Assembly: GCA_035549015.1 (NCBI GenBank)
Contig: DASZRW010000019.1
Location: 62,001-126,000 of the forward strand
Reading direction: 5' to 3'
From: JAFDZV01 sp035549015
GTDB taxonomy: Bacteria; Bacteroidota; Ignavibacteria; OLB7
Length of the DNA: 64,000 nt
Shown here: positions 52,538-60,819 of the stretch, one piece after another
Layout of the letters: the number at the start of each line of letters is the position of its first letter
How positions within the stretch are numbered: position 1 is the first letter of the stretch
Program-made: the position numbers and the translations under genes
The notes under the pieces: model-generated
The model's database searches: none
What the model was told of the DNA's origin: nothing
The model's input: the letters and a program-made list of their open reading frames with translations, nothing else

Positions 52538-53206
52538 TCAGTCCCACCAGAAGTACCAGTACGGTGACCTCACCAGCGTATCGGCCAGCTGCCCGACGGT
52601 CTCGGTTCCCTGCTCGACGATGTCGGCACAGTAGAGGTATTGCTCGTGCGCCAGTGTCAGAGCTGCAGGCCGATCGTGCGGCGGACGTTCCACGATGCAC
52701 TGCACGATATCGGCCGTGACGCAGACCACTTCGGCACCATGTCTCGCCTGCCAGTACCGGTGCATCGCACAGTGCTCCGCGGCGAACGGGCACTCGTTCC
52801 ACCCGCCCCAGTCCAAATATGCGAACACTTCCCATGGAGCGGCAACCCGCAACAGCCCGAGCAACACGGTTTCCTTCGGCTGCATCGTCCCCATGTCCAG
52901 ATGCGCCACCAGTTCCATTCCGCCGGCGAGATCGCCATCGCCACCATCCTCCTGTTCGAACATGTCGGCAAATTCCCCCCGCCGTTCCCGGAGCAGAGCC
53001 TGAACGTCGATCGTCCTGCTCTCCGCAATGATTGCGGCGGCCTCCATTTCCTCGCCGTCGTCATGCAGCTCCTGCATGCGTTCGCAGTCCTCCTCATCTC
53101 CCAGAATAATCGGATACAGACCGGTGGCGGCATACTCCAGCCTGAGCCGCTGCAACTCGGCGAGTGCATTGCGTCCGGCGACGGGAACGATCTGGATGTT
53201 GTTCAT
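52538..53206 (-). CDS. DUF4253 domain protein
   Basis: The 222-residue protein ends in the hallmark SPYWYFWWD and carries the core Y..RHGAEVVCVTADIVQCI, VERPPHDRPAALTLAHEQYL and CADIVEQG. This is the DUF4253 signature, found mostly in Actinobacteria and Proteobacteria; the function is unknown, although a link to toxin-immunity loci has been suggested for similar proteins (from memory). ATG 53206 lacks a clear ribosome site. It is the first gene of the minus-strand block, divergent from the fourth A2M gene. Confidence 0.85.
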   Translation of the reverse strand: MNNIQIVPVAGRNALAELQRLRLEYAATGLYPIILGDEEDCERMQELHDDGEEMEAAAIIAESRTIDVQALLRERRGEFADMFEQEDGGDGDLAGGMELVAHLDMGTMQPKETVLLGLLRVAAPWEVFAYLDWGGWNECPFAAEHCAMHRYWQARHGAEVVCVTADIVQCIVERPPHDRPAALTLAHEQYLYCADIVEQGTETVGQLADTLVRSPYWYFWWD

Positions 53207-53700
53207 GGGGGTTGGGTCCCGGGGTTCGATGTTCGGTTGGAGTGTACGGAGCGGAACCGCGGGCCTGGGGCCGGCGGCTGCACCATTGGTGCGGGTGCGG
53301 ACCCGTTGCCGAATCATCACAGAGCGTTGGCAATCGGGGCCCTGCAATCTGCGGAATCGATTGCACAGCCGAACATGCGAGTCGCATGGCGAATACGTAA
53401 CATTGGAAGCCTTCAGCGCGGCATCACGGCACACACGCGGGGCGGACGATGCCGGGACTTCCGGTATCCATCACGCTCTCGGCTCATCCGGCAATCGCAC
53501 CCGATCGGGGCTCCGGTTTTTCCGTGACCGCCCCCATGGAACGCCCCGATACATCCGGCCCTTCCGGGCGATCGCAACAGCGCGATACGTCTCTGTTACG
53601 CTCCCGCATCCACGCGTCAGTTCCTGAAGAACCTGAAATGCGCTAAGTTCCGGTTACTACCGTGTTATGACCCATCGGCATCAATCCCGTGAGTCTGCCA
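53207..53700. other. Divergent region before the fourth A2M gene
   Basis: These 494 bases have no convincing gene. Promoters for the DUF4253 gene (minus) and the A2M gene (plus) must lie here. Near 53651 the sequence CTAAGTTCCGG loosely resembles a TAnnTTTG element, but two bases differ, so I do not call it. Confidence 0.45.
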
Positions 53701-56700
53701 ATGAATCTCCGCTCCTTCGCTACCCGCTCCTTCATCATCCTCGCCGCGATGATGGCGTTCGCCTTCGACGGTGACGACAACTCGTTCTCCTTCTCGCTCT
53801 CGGTGGAACAGATCTTCTATCCGGGAGCGGCAGAAACCGCCGTCAACTTTGGCGGCAATGCCGTCGGCAAGGTGAAGGTGTACATGCGTGCGTTCCGGAT
53901 CCCGGATCCGGTGGACTTCTTCATGAACCAGAAGGACCCGCACGCACCATCGCTCGCCTCGTTGAATCCGCCGAACACCTTCGAGATGCTGCGGCAGGGG
54001 GTGGAGAAGGTGCAACGGGACGTGCGCTATGCCGCTCGCAGTGTGATGCCTGCAGATGCGCGCAGGGCGATTCGCGATGTGGCCGATCTGAACGGCACGA
54101 AGGCGGAAAAGGAGCGCCAGCAGCGCGAACATGCGACGCCGAGGGATCCCAACAAGCTCGCCGTGGATGACATCCCGAAGGGGGCGGAGCACTATCCGAT
54201 CGTGGCCACGTGGGAGCACGAGTTGAATCCGAAGCCCGAGGAGTCCGGCAACTGGCACTACGAATCGATCCCCGTGCCGGTGAAGGAGAAGGGTGTGTAT
54301 CTCATCGAGGCGCGTGTGCGCGGCAAGCGTGCGCTCACCACGCTCGTGATCTCGGAATACGGTATGGTGATGAAGCAGTCCACCACCGAACTGCTGGCAT
54401 TCGTGGTGAACACGCGCACCGGCGAGCGTGTGGGGGACGTACCGCTCGTGGTGACGCGCGCCGGCGAGAAGATCACCGACAAGACCACCGCCGCCGACGG
54501 CACCGCGCGCGTTGCCGTTCCTGCCCCTCCCAAGCATGAACACGCAGCAACCAGCCAGGACGATCCGGAGGATGAGTGGCAGTGGGACTATCGAATGCGC
54601 ACACTGCTGGTGCTGGGGGAGAAGGATGGGAACTTCGTGATCTCCGATCCCTACTTCTACAACTACGGAAGCGGCAACAGCCCGAAGATCTATCTGCACA
54701 CGGACCGCCCGGTCTATCGTCCCGGACATACCGTCTACTATCGCGGCATCGTTCGCAACACGAACACGGACGGCACCTACACGGGCCCGCAGGCCGGGCA
54801 GCGGATGGTTGCCGAGATCGACGACGCACGGGGCGACAGCTTCCGGCGCGACACGCTCGCACTCTCCGATGCCGGCACGTTCAACAGCCAGTTCGTCATC
54901 AGCGACGAGCCGCCGCTCGGCATATGGTCCGTGAAGGTCTATGCGGCCGGCGCCTCGAGCGACGAGGCACAGTACTTCAACTTCTCCGTTGAAGAGTACA
55001 AGAAGCCGGAATACAAGGTGGTGGTAACAACGGACCGCGCCACCTACACGCGCGGCGACGAGATCAAGGCAACGGTGAAGGCCGACTACTATTTCGGCTC
55101 GCCGGTGGCAAATGCAGAGGTGGAGTACTTCGTCTATCGCGCCCGCTACTGGCGGCCGTGGTGGCGCGGCTCCGACTGGGCATATCTCTATGAGGGGAGT
55201 GATGACGACGACTTCGCAACCTATCGCATGGAGATGGTGCATTCGGCCAAGGGAGTGCTGAATCCGGACGGCACATTCCAGATCGATTACCGCACGGACC
55301 CCGCAGCCGACCGCGACTATGTCTATCGCGTTCAGGCGAACGTGGTGGACAACAGCCGGCGCATGATTGCCGGCGCCAAGTCCGTGGAGGTAACGCGCGG
55401 CGAGTACTTCATCACCATGAGCACGGACAAGTATGTCTACCGTCCGAACGACGAAGCGAAGATCAGTGTGGAGGTGGCGACGTGCGAGGGGGAGAAGCCG
55501 GTGGCGACGCCGTTCACCGCGAAGGTGATCCGCACATGGTGGGACAAGGTGAAGAACGACTCGGTGCCCAACGGCTTCGTCTACAAGGCACACTACGATC
55601 AGGTATGGAGCGGCAGCGGCGCCACGGATGCCTCAGGCAAGGGGACGCTCACGTACAAGCCCAGCCAGCCCGGCTACTTCGAGATGGAGGTGAGCGTGAC
55701 GGACCGGCGCGGCACGCAGATCACGGAGTCCAGCTACATCTACGTTGCCGATCAGGCGTATGCGAACTGGTATCGCGAGGGATCGAGCGACGTGCAGATT
55801 ATCCCGGACAAGGCGGCCTACAAGCCTGGAGAGACGATGAGCGCGTTGGTGATCATGCCGGCCCCCAATGTGGACGCACTGGTGACGCTGGAGGGAGCGA
55901 CACTCTACTCCAGCCAGGTGGAGCGGCTGAACGGCACCTCGGCAATCGTACGGATTCCCATCGAAGAGAAACATGCGCCGACGGTGTTTCTCAGCGCATC
56001 GGCAATCGTTGACGGGGAGATGTATCACGAGACGCAGCGCGTTTCCGTGGTGCCGGACGGCAAGCTGCTTCACATGGAGGTGACCACGGACAAGCAGACA
56101 TATCGCCCGGGTGAGAAGGGAACGGTAACGGTGCGCGCGCTCGATGAGAAGGGCTCACCGGTCGGCAACGTCGACGTTGCCGTGGGAATGGTGGATGAGG
56201 CCATCTACGCGATTCGTCCGGAGAACACTCCCGACATCCAGCGCTCGTTCTACGGCGCGCGATGGAACGAAGTCTCCACGAGCTCATCGCTCAACTTCAG
56301 CTTCTACGGCGATGCGGTGAAGATCGACAAGGACGCGACCGATGCGCTCTACGGATATCATCACGGGCATCCCGTCTACGACAGCCTGGCTCACAGGCTG
56401 GCCAGCGGACTGTCGGGTGCGCGGGCCATCGCATTCGGCGATGTGAAGGGAAGCATGTTCGTGCAGCCCGCCACGCGCAGGAACTTCAAGGACATGATGT
56501 TCTGGACGCCGAGCGCACGCACCGGCTCCGACGGCAGGGCCACGATGACGGTGGACTTCCCGGACAACCTCACGACATGGCGTATCACGGCTCGCGGCAT
56601 CACCAACGAAACAGCAGTCGGGCAGGCCACGGCGCGCGTGGTGGAGCGGAAGGAACTGCTTGTGCGCATGGAGACACCCCGCTTCCTGATTCAGGGGGAC

Positions 56701-58629
56701 GAGTTGTTGATTGCAACAACGGTGCACAACTATCTCTCCACCGCGAAGACCACGAAGGTTGCCTTCGGAGGAGAGAACGTTTCGCTGGGCGATCGCGAGA
56801 AGACCGTGACGATTCCCGCAAACGGCGAGCAGCGTATAGACTGGAAGGTCTCCGCGCAATACAACGGCACGGCGCTCCTGAACGTGAAGGCGCTGACGAA
56901 CGAGGAGTCCGATGCGATGGAACTGACGGTGCCCGTGCTGCCGCGCGGCATGAAGCTCGCAACCGGCGCCGTTACGCAGCTCGACGGCCCGACCGCCGCA
57001 CGCACGCTGAACCTGCAGTTGCCGTCCGGAGCCGATCCGAAAAACGGTGACGTATACATTGCGCTCTCGCCGTCGCTGGCCGGCTCGATGCTGGGGACGT
57101 TGGACTCGTTGATCGGCTACCCGTACGGATGCGTGGAGCAGACGATGAGCCGCTTCCTTCCAACGGTGGTTGTTGCCGACGTGCTGAAGAAACTCGATGT
57201 GCCGTTCGATGAGAAGCGCCGGGCGGAGATACCTCGCATGGTATCGCGCGGATTCTCCAAGCTGTACGGAATGCAGCATGAGGATGGCGGCTGGGGATGG
57301 TGGACGTGGGACCAGACCGATCCCTATATGACTGCCTATGTCATGTACGGTCTCACCGCCGCGCAGCGCGCCGGCTACGAGGTGAACAAGGAGCGTTACG
57401 ACAACGGCCACGATGCACTGATGAAGCTTCTGGTGGACGGCGGAGAGAGGGGCCATCCGCTGGACGCAACCACGCAGGCCTACATGGTCTACGTGCTCGC
57501 GACCATCGACAAGGGAAAGCCGCAGAAGGCCCTGGTCGACAGGATCCGTGCAATGGCGCGCGTGGAGACATTGAGCGATTACAGCCGCGCCCTGTTGACC
57601 CTGGCGGCGAAGGCGCAGGGGATGCAGGACGTGGTCAGCACACTGGACGCACGGCTGGAGGCCGACGCGACGCCCGGTACGGACTATGCGTTCTGGCAGC
57701 CGAAGGGCCTGCGATGGTTCTGGCAGAACGATCCGGTGGAGGCAACGGCGTTCGCGGTGAAGGCGATTCTGGAAACGAAGGGAGAGACCCAGCTTGCCCA
57801 GAAGGGCGTGCAGTGGCTCCTCTCGCAGAAGCTCGGCGACACATGGGAGAACACGAAGACGACTGCTCTGGTGATCTATGCCCTTGTGGACTACATCAAG
57901 TCATCCGGGCAGTTGAACCCGGACTATACGCTGAGCGTGAAGATCAACGGACGGGAGGTATTCACCAGGCATATCACGCGGGCAGATGTATTCGTTCCGG
58001 AGCAGCGCGTTCAATTGCACGATCCCAATCTCGTGAACGGCACCAATGCGGTGAGCATCGAGAAGAACGGCCCGGGCAGGCTGTATGCCTCGGCTCGGAT
58101 GGTGTACTATGCAACCGGACCGGCGCTCCGTTCCGCGAGCTCCGGCTTCAAGGTGGTGCGCGAGTATTACACACTCACCAAGGCGCGGCGCGGCGACATC
58201 TACGTCTACACCAAGCAGCCGTTCCGCGGCACGGTAAGGACCGGCGACGAGCTCTTCGTGAAGGTGCGCGTTGTCCCCGATCGCAGCTACGAATACTTCA
58301 TGCTGGAGGACCCGCTGCCGGCGGGCTGCGAGGTGGTGACCAATACGGACGGCTACACGATTGCCGGGGAGAAGGAGTACGACCAGAAGACACGCGAGGA
58401 GAATGTCGACGATTCGGAATGGTGGTGGTGGTATTCGGATCGCAACGTGCGCGACGAGAAGGTGACGTTCTTCGCACGTGAGATTCCGCGGGCGCCGTTC
58501 GAGTTCAGCTACGTGATGCGAGCGCAGATTCCGGGCACGTATTCGGTGATGCCTTCCGTGGCGGAGCTGATGTACTATCCGGAGGTGCGCGGCAACGGCG
58601 ATGCAGTGAACCTGACGATCACTCCCTAA
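53701..58629 (+). CDS. Alpha-2-macroglobulin family protease inhibitor (thioester type)
   Basis: The 1642-residue exported protein has a signal peptide (MNLRSFATRSFIILAAMMAF). A GTG at 53689 gives four more residues, but ATG 53701 matches the third A2M gene (both continue into FD-x-DDNSF). The MG motif LHTDRPVYRPGHTVYYRG, FPDNLTTWRI and the thioester YPYGCVEQTMSRFLP (Cys1144, Gln1147) are present. The bait candidate (residues 869-920) is His/Tyr/Ala-rich (YGYHHGHPVYDSLAHRLASG) and unlike the other copies. An insertion near residues 90-180 (ARSVMPADARRAIRDVAD) is absent from the third gene. A repeat element begins at its stop codon. Confidence 0.95.
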   Translation: MNLRSFATRSFIILAAMMAFAFDGDDNSFSFSLSVEQIFYPGAAETAVNFGGNAVGKVKVYMRAFRIPDPVDFFMNQKDPHAPSLASLNPPNTFEMLRQGVEKVQRDVRYAARSVMPADARRAIRDVADLNGTKAEKERQQREHATPRDPNKLAVDDIPKGAEHYPIVATWEHELNPKPEESGNWHYESIPVPVKEKGVYLIEARVRGKRALTTLVISEYGMVMKQSTTELLAFVVNTRTGERVGDVPLVVTRAGEKITDKTTAADGTARVAVPAPPKHEHAATSQDDPEDEWQWDYRMRTLLVLGEKDGNFVISDPYFYNYGSGNSPKIYLHTDRPVYRPGHTVYYRGIVRNTNTDGTYTGPQAGQRMVAEIDDARGDSFRRDTLALSDAGTFNSQFVISDEPPLGIWSVKVYAAGASSDEAQYFNFSVEEYKKPEYKVVVTTDRATYTRGDEIKATVKADYYFGSPVANAEVEYFVYRARYWRPWWRGSDWAYLYEGSDDDDFATYRMEMVHSAKGVLNPDGTFQIDYRTDPAADRDYVYRVQANVVDNSRRMIAGAKSVEVTRGEYFITMSTDKYVYRPNDEAKISVEVATCEGEKPVATPFTAKVIRTWWDKVKNDSVPNGFVYKAHYDQVWSGSGATDASGKGTLTYKPSQPGYFEMEVSVTDRRGTQITESSYIYVADQAYANWYREGSSDVQIIPDKAAYKPGETMSALVIMPAPNVDALVTLEGATLYSSQVERLNGTSAIVRIPIEEKHAPTVFLSASAIVDGEMYHETQRVSVVPDGKLLHMEVTTDKQTYRPGEKGTVTVRALDEKGSPVGNVDVAVGMVDEAIYAIRPENTPDIQRSFYGARWNEVSTSSSLNFSFYGDAVKIDKDATDALYGYHHGHPVYDSLAHRLASGLSGARAIAFGDVKGSMFVQPATRRNFKDMMFWTPSARTGSDGRATMTVDFPDNLTTWRITARGITNETAVGQATARVVERKELLVRMETPRFLIQGDELLIATTVHNYLSTAKTTKVAFGGENVSLGDREKTVTIPANGEQRIDWKVSAQYNGTALLNVKALTNEESDAMELTVPVLPRGMKLATGAVTQLDGPTAARTLNLQLPSGADPKNGDVYIALSPSLAGSMLGTLDSLIGYPYGCVEQTMSRFLPTVVVADVLKKLDVPFDEKRRAEIPRMVSRGFSKLYGMQHEDGGWGWWTWDQTDPYMTAYVMYGLTAAQRAGYEVNKERYDNGHDALMKLLVDGGERGHPLDATTQAYMVYVLATIDKGKPQKALVDRIRAMARVETLSDYSRALLTLAAKAQGMQDVVSTLDARLEADATPGTDYAFWQPKGLRWFWQNDPVEATAFAVKAILETKGETQLAQKGVQWLLSQKLGDTWENTKTTALVIYALVDYIKSSGQLNPDYTLSVKINGREVFTRHITRADVFVPEQRVQLHDPNLVNGTNAVSIEKNGPGRLYASARMVYYATGPALRSASSGFKVVREYYTLTKARRGDIYVYTKQPFRGTVRTGDELFVKVRVVPDRSYEYFMLEDPLPAGCEVVTNTDGYTIAGEKEYDQKTREENVDDSEWWWWYSDRNVRDEKVTFFAREIPRAPFEFSYVMRAQIPGTYSVMPSVAELMYYPEVRGNGDAVNLTITP

Positions 58630-58777
58630 GTCCTTGCGAAGAAGTATCCTGATATGCTCTGAAGAGCACGTTGGGCCTGAGTTGTACTCAGGCCCGTTCT
58701 TCCGATGACGATCGCGGAGTCACACTCCGCGATAACGGATCGAAGTGCTACCAGGAATCAATTCCCTCTGTACGTAG
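58625..58777 (+). repeat. 153-base repeat element, copy 1, three hairpins
   Basis: It begins just before the A2M stop codon (CCTAAGTCCTTGCGAAG) and is about 94 percent identical to copy 2 at 59884-60037. Hairpins are GCTC-TGAA-GAGC (58656-58667), GGGCCTGAGT-TGT-ACTCAGGCCC (58673-58695) and CGCGGAGT-CAC-ACTCCGCG (58713-58731). The second is followed by GTTCTT, like a terminator. It ends at TGTACGTAG. The structure and the covariation with copy 2 suggest a functional RNA or transcription-end module. Confidence 0.88.
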
Positions 58778-58982
58778 CATTCAGCGCACGCGGGTGAACG
58801 TATTTCTGCGAACGAAGCGCATCTCCGATAATCGGAGGTGCGCTTCCTCGTCTTATACGCGAGCAGAGAGTACACCCCTTGACGATCACGCTGCAATAGT
58901 CGATTTTTGAGGGCGTGTCCTGTTCGGCGAACGCAGCGTTCGTTGCGATTCGCGACTCACGATCTATCAATGCCGAGAGCCG
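58630..58982. other. Intergenic region holding repeat copy 1 and a long hairpin
   Basis: Besides the repeat, GAAGCGCATCTCCGAT (58814-58829) pairs with ATCGGAGGTGCGCTTC (58831-58846), a long hairpin with a wobble and a CTCGTCTTAT tail that may be a second terminator. The bases from 58860 on probably hold the promoter for the following gene. Confidence 0.6.
58814..58846 (+). terminator. Long hairpin, second terminator candidate
   Basis: The 16-base arms at 58814-58829 and 58831-58846 are complementary apart from one T-G pair; the centre (GATAATC) leaves a TAA loop. A CTCGTCTTAT tail follows. It could back up termination by the preceding repeat or attenuate the next gene. Confidence 0.45.
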
Positions 58983-59888
58983 ATGCGTAAAGAATCGGAA
59001 TCAACCTGGTGGGTACCGGCCTGCGACCTCTGCGGAAATCTCGAGCACGCGGAGGAACGGACGGCGCAGGGCCTGCTTCTGCGACGCTGCCGCAAGTGCG
59101 GGTTGATCAGCATTGCCCACGACGAGCCCCGGCCTGCTGCCGGCACCATGTCCTCAGTGCCGCCTGCACTGCAGCGCGAGGCGCTTCGCTCGCTCCTTGG
59201 CCGGTCATCTCCCTCCGTACTGGTACTTGGCGAACCGGCTCCGTCACTCGTCGGCGAGGCGGCCGAGATGGGGATCGCGCTTTCGGCGCTGGTTGAACCG
59301 GGGCATGCTCCGATCGACGGCGTGCGCACATTTGCATGGTCGCTGGAGGGGGCGGCATTTGCAGCGGAATCGTTCGACTGCATTATCGACGCCGTAGGTC
59401 TGGAACGATATCCGGCGCCGTCGCTCCTCTTCGATCGCGCCCGGCGCTGGCTGAACCCCGGCGGGCGCCTGATCGTTGCGGCGCTGAACGCATCATCGCT
59501 GCCTGCACGGCTCAATCGCCGTTCGTGGTTGCATCGCTTCGCCGAAGAGGCCCGGCATCTCTTCACTCCGCCGGTACTCGGTGAGTATGCCTCACGCTTC
59601 GGCTTCAACGTTGCCTCGGTTCAGTCTCGCTCCGCGATACGTGATGTGGCGGCATCGATCTTCGGCACGCGCGAACCCGGCATCGTTGCAACGGTCACGG
59701 CCGCGCCGGTGGCGCTTGCATCGTCGTTGTTCGGCATGGGGCTGGTGATACTCATGGAGCTGACCAATGACGGCTACGCCGTGCGGCCGGTTGTACGGAA
59801 GGCGGAGAATGCCATGGAAGGAGCGCAGGGCCTTGCGCCCGCGCTCTACACGGGAGTGCATCGCAAGAAGGTTGCGGAGTACGCCTAA
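58983..59888 (+). CDS. Zinc-ribbon protein with class I methyltransferase-like domain
   Basis: The product has 301 residues. An N-terminal zinc ribbon (Cys14, Cys17, Cys36, Cys39, as CDLC and CRKCG) precedes a methyltransferase-like domain with a degenerate SAM motif I (VLVLGEPAPSLVGEAAEMG, where a Gly-rich loop is expected). A well-preserved later half includes FDCIIDAVGLERYP and ARRWLNPGGRLIVAAL. The C-terminal part has one hydrophobic segment (ALASSLFGMGLVILMEL). It may still bind SAM or be an inactive relative acting on sugars. The stop is embedded in repeat copy 2. No ribosome site is clear. Confidence 0.7.
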   Translation: MRKESESTWWVPACDLCGNLEHAEERTAQGLLLRRCRKCGLISIAHDEPRPAAGTMSSVPPALQREALRSLLGRSSPSVLVLGEPAPSLVGEAAEMGIALSALVEPGHAPIDGVRTFAWSLEGAAFAAESFDCIIDAVGLERYPAPSLLFDRARRWLNPGGRLIVAALNASSLPARLNRRSWLHRFAEEARHLFTPPVLGEYASRFGFNVASVQSRSAIRDVAASIFGTREPGIVATVTAAPVALASSLFGMGLVILMELTNDGYAVRPVVRKAENAMEGAQGLAPALYTGVHRKKVAEYA

Positions 59889-60037
59889 GTCCTTGCGAAG
59901 ACGTATCCTGATATGCTCTGAAGAGCACGTTGGGCCGGAGTTGTACTCCGGCCCCGTTCTTCCGATGACGATCGCGGAGTCAAACTCCGCGATAACAGAT
60001 CGATGTGCTATCAGGAAGCAATTCCCTCTGTACGTAG
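59884..60037 (+). repeat. 154-base repeat element, copy 2, three hairpins
   Basis: It starts at the stop codon of the methyltransferase-like gene, exactly as copy 1 starts at the A2M stop. The second stem is GGGCCGGAGT-TGT-ACTCCGGCCC: relative to copy 1 both arms changed (T to G and A to C), keeping the pair. The third stem keeps its arms and changes only the loop (CAC to CAA). About eight substitutions and one inserted C separate the copies. Confidence 0.9.
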
Positions 60038-60196
60038 AAGGCCCAAGCGCTATCCAGGCGGGAGAGACATTCGTCGAATGCGCCATGCCTGGCGCACATA
60101 ATGCACAACGCCCTGTGAAGATCGGCTTCACAGGGCGTTTGAATTTTTATCGGGAGCTGGAGAGCAGTGCGCAATCCGATGCTCCGCCGGATAGGA
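59889..60196. other. Intergenic region with repeat copy 2 and a terminator
   Basis: Bases 59889-60037 are repeat copy 2. The strong terminator at 60107-60148 follows. The intervening 70 bases show GCCATGCCTGGC, a small palindrome near 60082. No gene is seen. Confidence 0.6.
60107..60148 (+). terminator. Strong intrinsic terminator
   Basis: AACGCCCTGTGAAG (60107-60120) and CTTCACAGGGCGTT (60126-60139) form a perfect 14-base-pair stem with a five-base loop, followed by TGAATTTTT. It terminates plus-strand transcription from the methyltransferase-like gene and may also act for the minus-strand gene ending at 60197. Confidence 0.92.
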
Positions 60197-60499
60197 TCAG
60201 TCGCGGTCGCGCGAGAACTCCATCTGATCCTGATTCATGGTGGGAACGTCCTTGCGCGACGCCTCACGATGAATGCGCTGAAGCTTTGCCTTCTCCGTGG
60301 TCGCCTTCGCCCAATCGAGCAGCGGCGTGTTCACGGGGCGCTTCACCGAAAAGATCGTTGTCACCATCTTCACCGAGCCCTTCATGGCAGCCTGCATGAT
60401 TTCGCTCTGCGCGCGATCACCGGTCTTGGCAAATGCGGCGCTCGAGGCAACAAGCCCGGCGAGAAGAACCAGAACAACTGAGATGCGAGTCCGAGACAT
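60197..60499 (-). CDS. Small exported protein, unknown
   Basis: The 100-residue product starts with a signal peptide (MSRTRISVVLVLLAGLVASS, cleavage near AFAK). The mature part is short, basic and helical-looking (QSEIMQAAMKGSVKMVTTIF; EKAKLQRIHREASRKD). AGAGGAT about seven bases before ATG 60499 is a good ribosome site; the longer frames to 60574 are rejected. It lies between two convergent units. No family recognised. Confidence 0.7.
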   Translation of the reverse strand: MSRTRISVVLVLLAGLVASSAAFAKTGDRAQSEIMQAAMKGSVKMVTTIFSVKRPVNTPLLDWAKATTEKAKLQRIHREASRKDVPTMNQDQMEFSRDRD

Positions 60500-60819
60500 A
60501 GTATCTATCCTCTTCATGCGTGAATATGCTGAAGCACTTGGACGGACCTCGACCACGAACGTTTGGGACCTCAATTGTAGGACGGTGGCTGGACATATAC
60601 TTCTCGCCCACCACGGCTTGAAGTGCCACGCAATATATAGCCGTTACATGGCGCGATCCAACATAAACTTTTAGGCAAATTCATCCTCGGGCCGCAACGG
60701 AATGTAAGCCGGCATCGAAGCGGTGCGTACCCCCGGGAGGTATCGCAATCCGCCACGCCAGCAGGTTGCCGTCCGATGAGACGGCAACCCGCGATATCAT
60801 CGTCGGGAAATCGGCGGCG
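60500..60819. other. Intergenic region between two minus-strand genes
   Basis: These 320 bases hold the hairpin GGTTGCCGTC-CGATGA-GACGGCAACC (60764-60789) about 30 bases past the T9SS gene stop, and an AT-rich stretch (60620-60690) that may carry the promoter of the small exported protein. No gene seen. Confidence 0.55.
60764..60789 (-). terminator. Hairpin after the T9SS cargo gene
   Basis: A perfect ten-base-pair stem (60764-60773 and 60780-60789) with a six-base loop lies 31 bases past the stop at 60820. There is no U-run on the minus strand, so termination may need Rho. Confidence 0.5.

Noticed and set aside
58625..60037. Insertion sequence or transposon
   Set aside because: No transposase, terminal inverted repeats or target-site duplication is seen. 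The paired elements are non-coding and start at stop codons.
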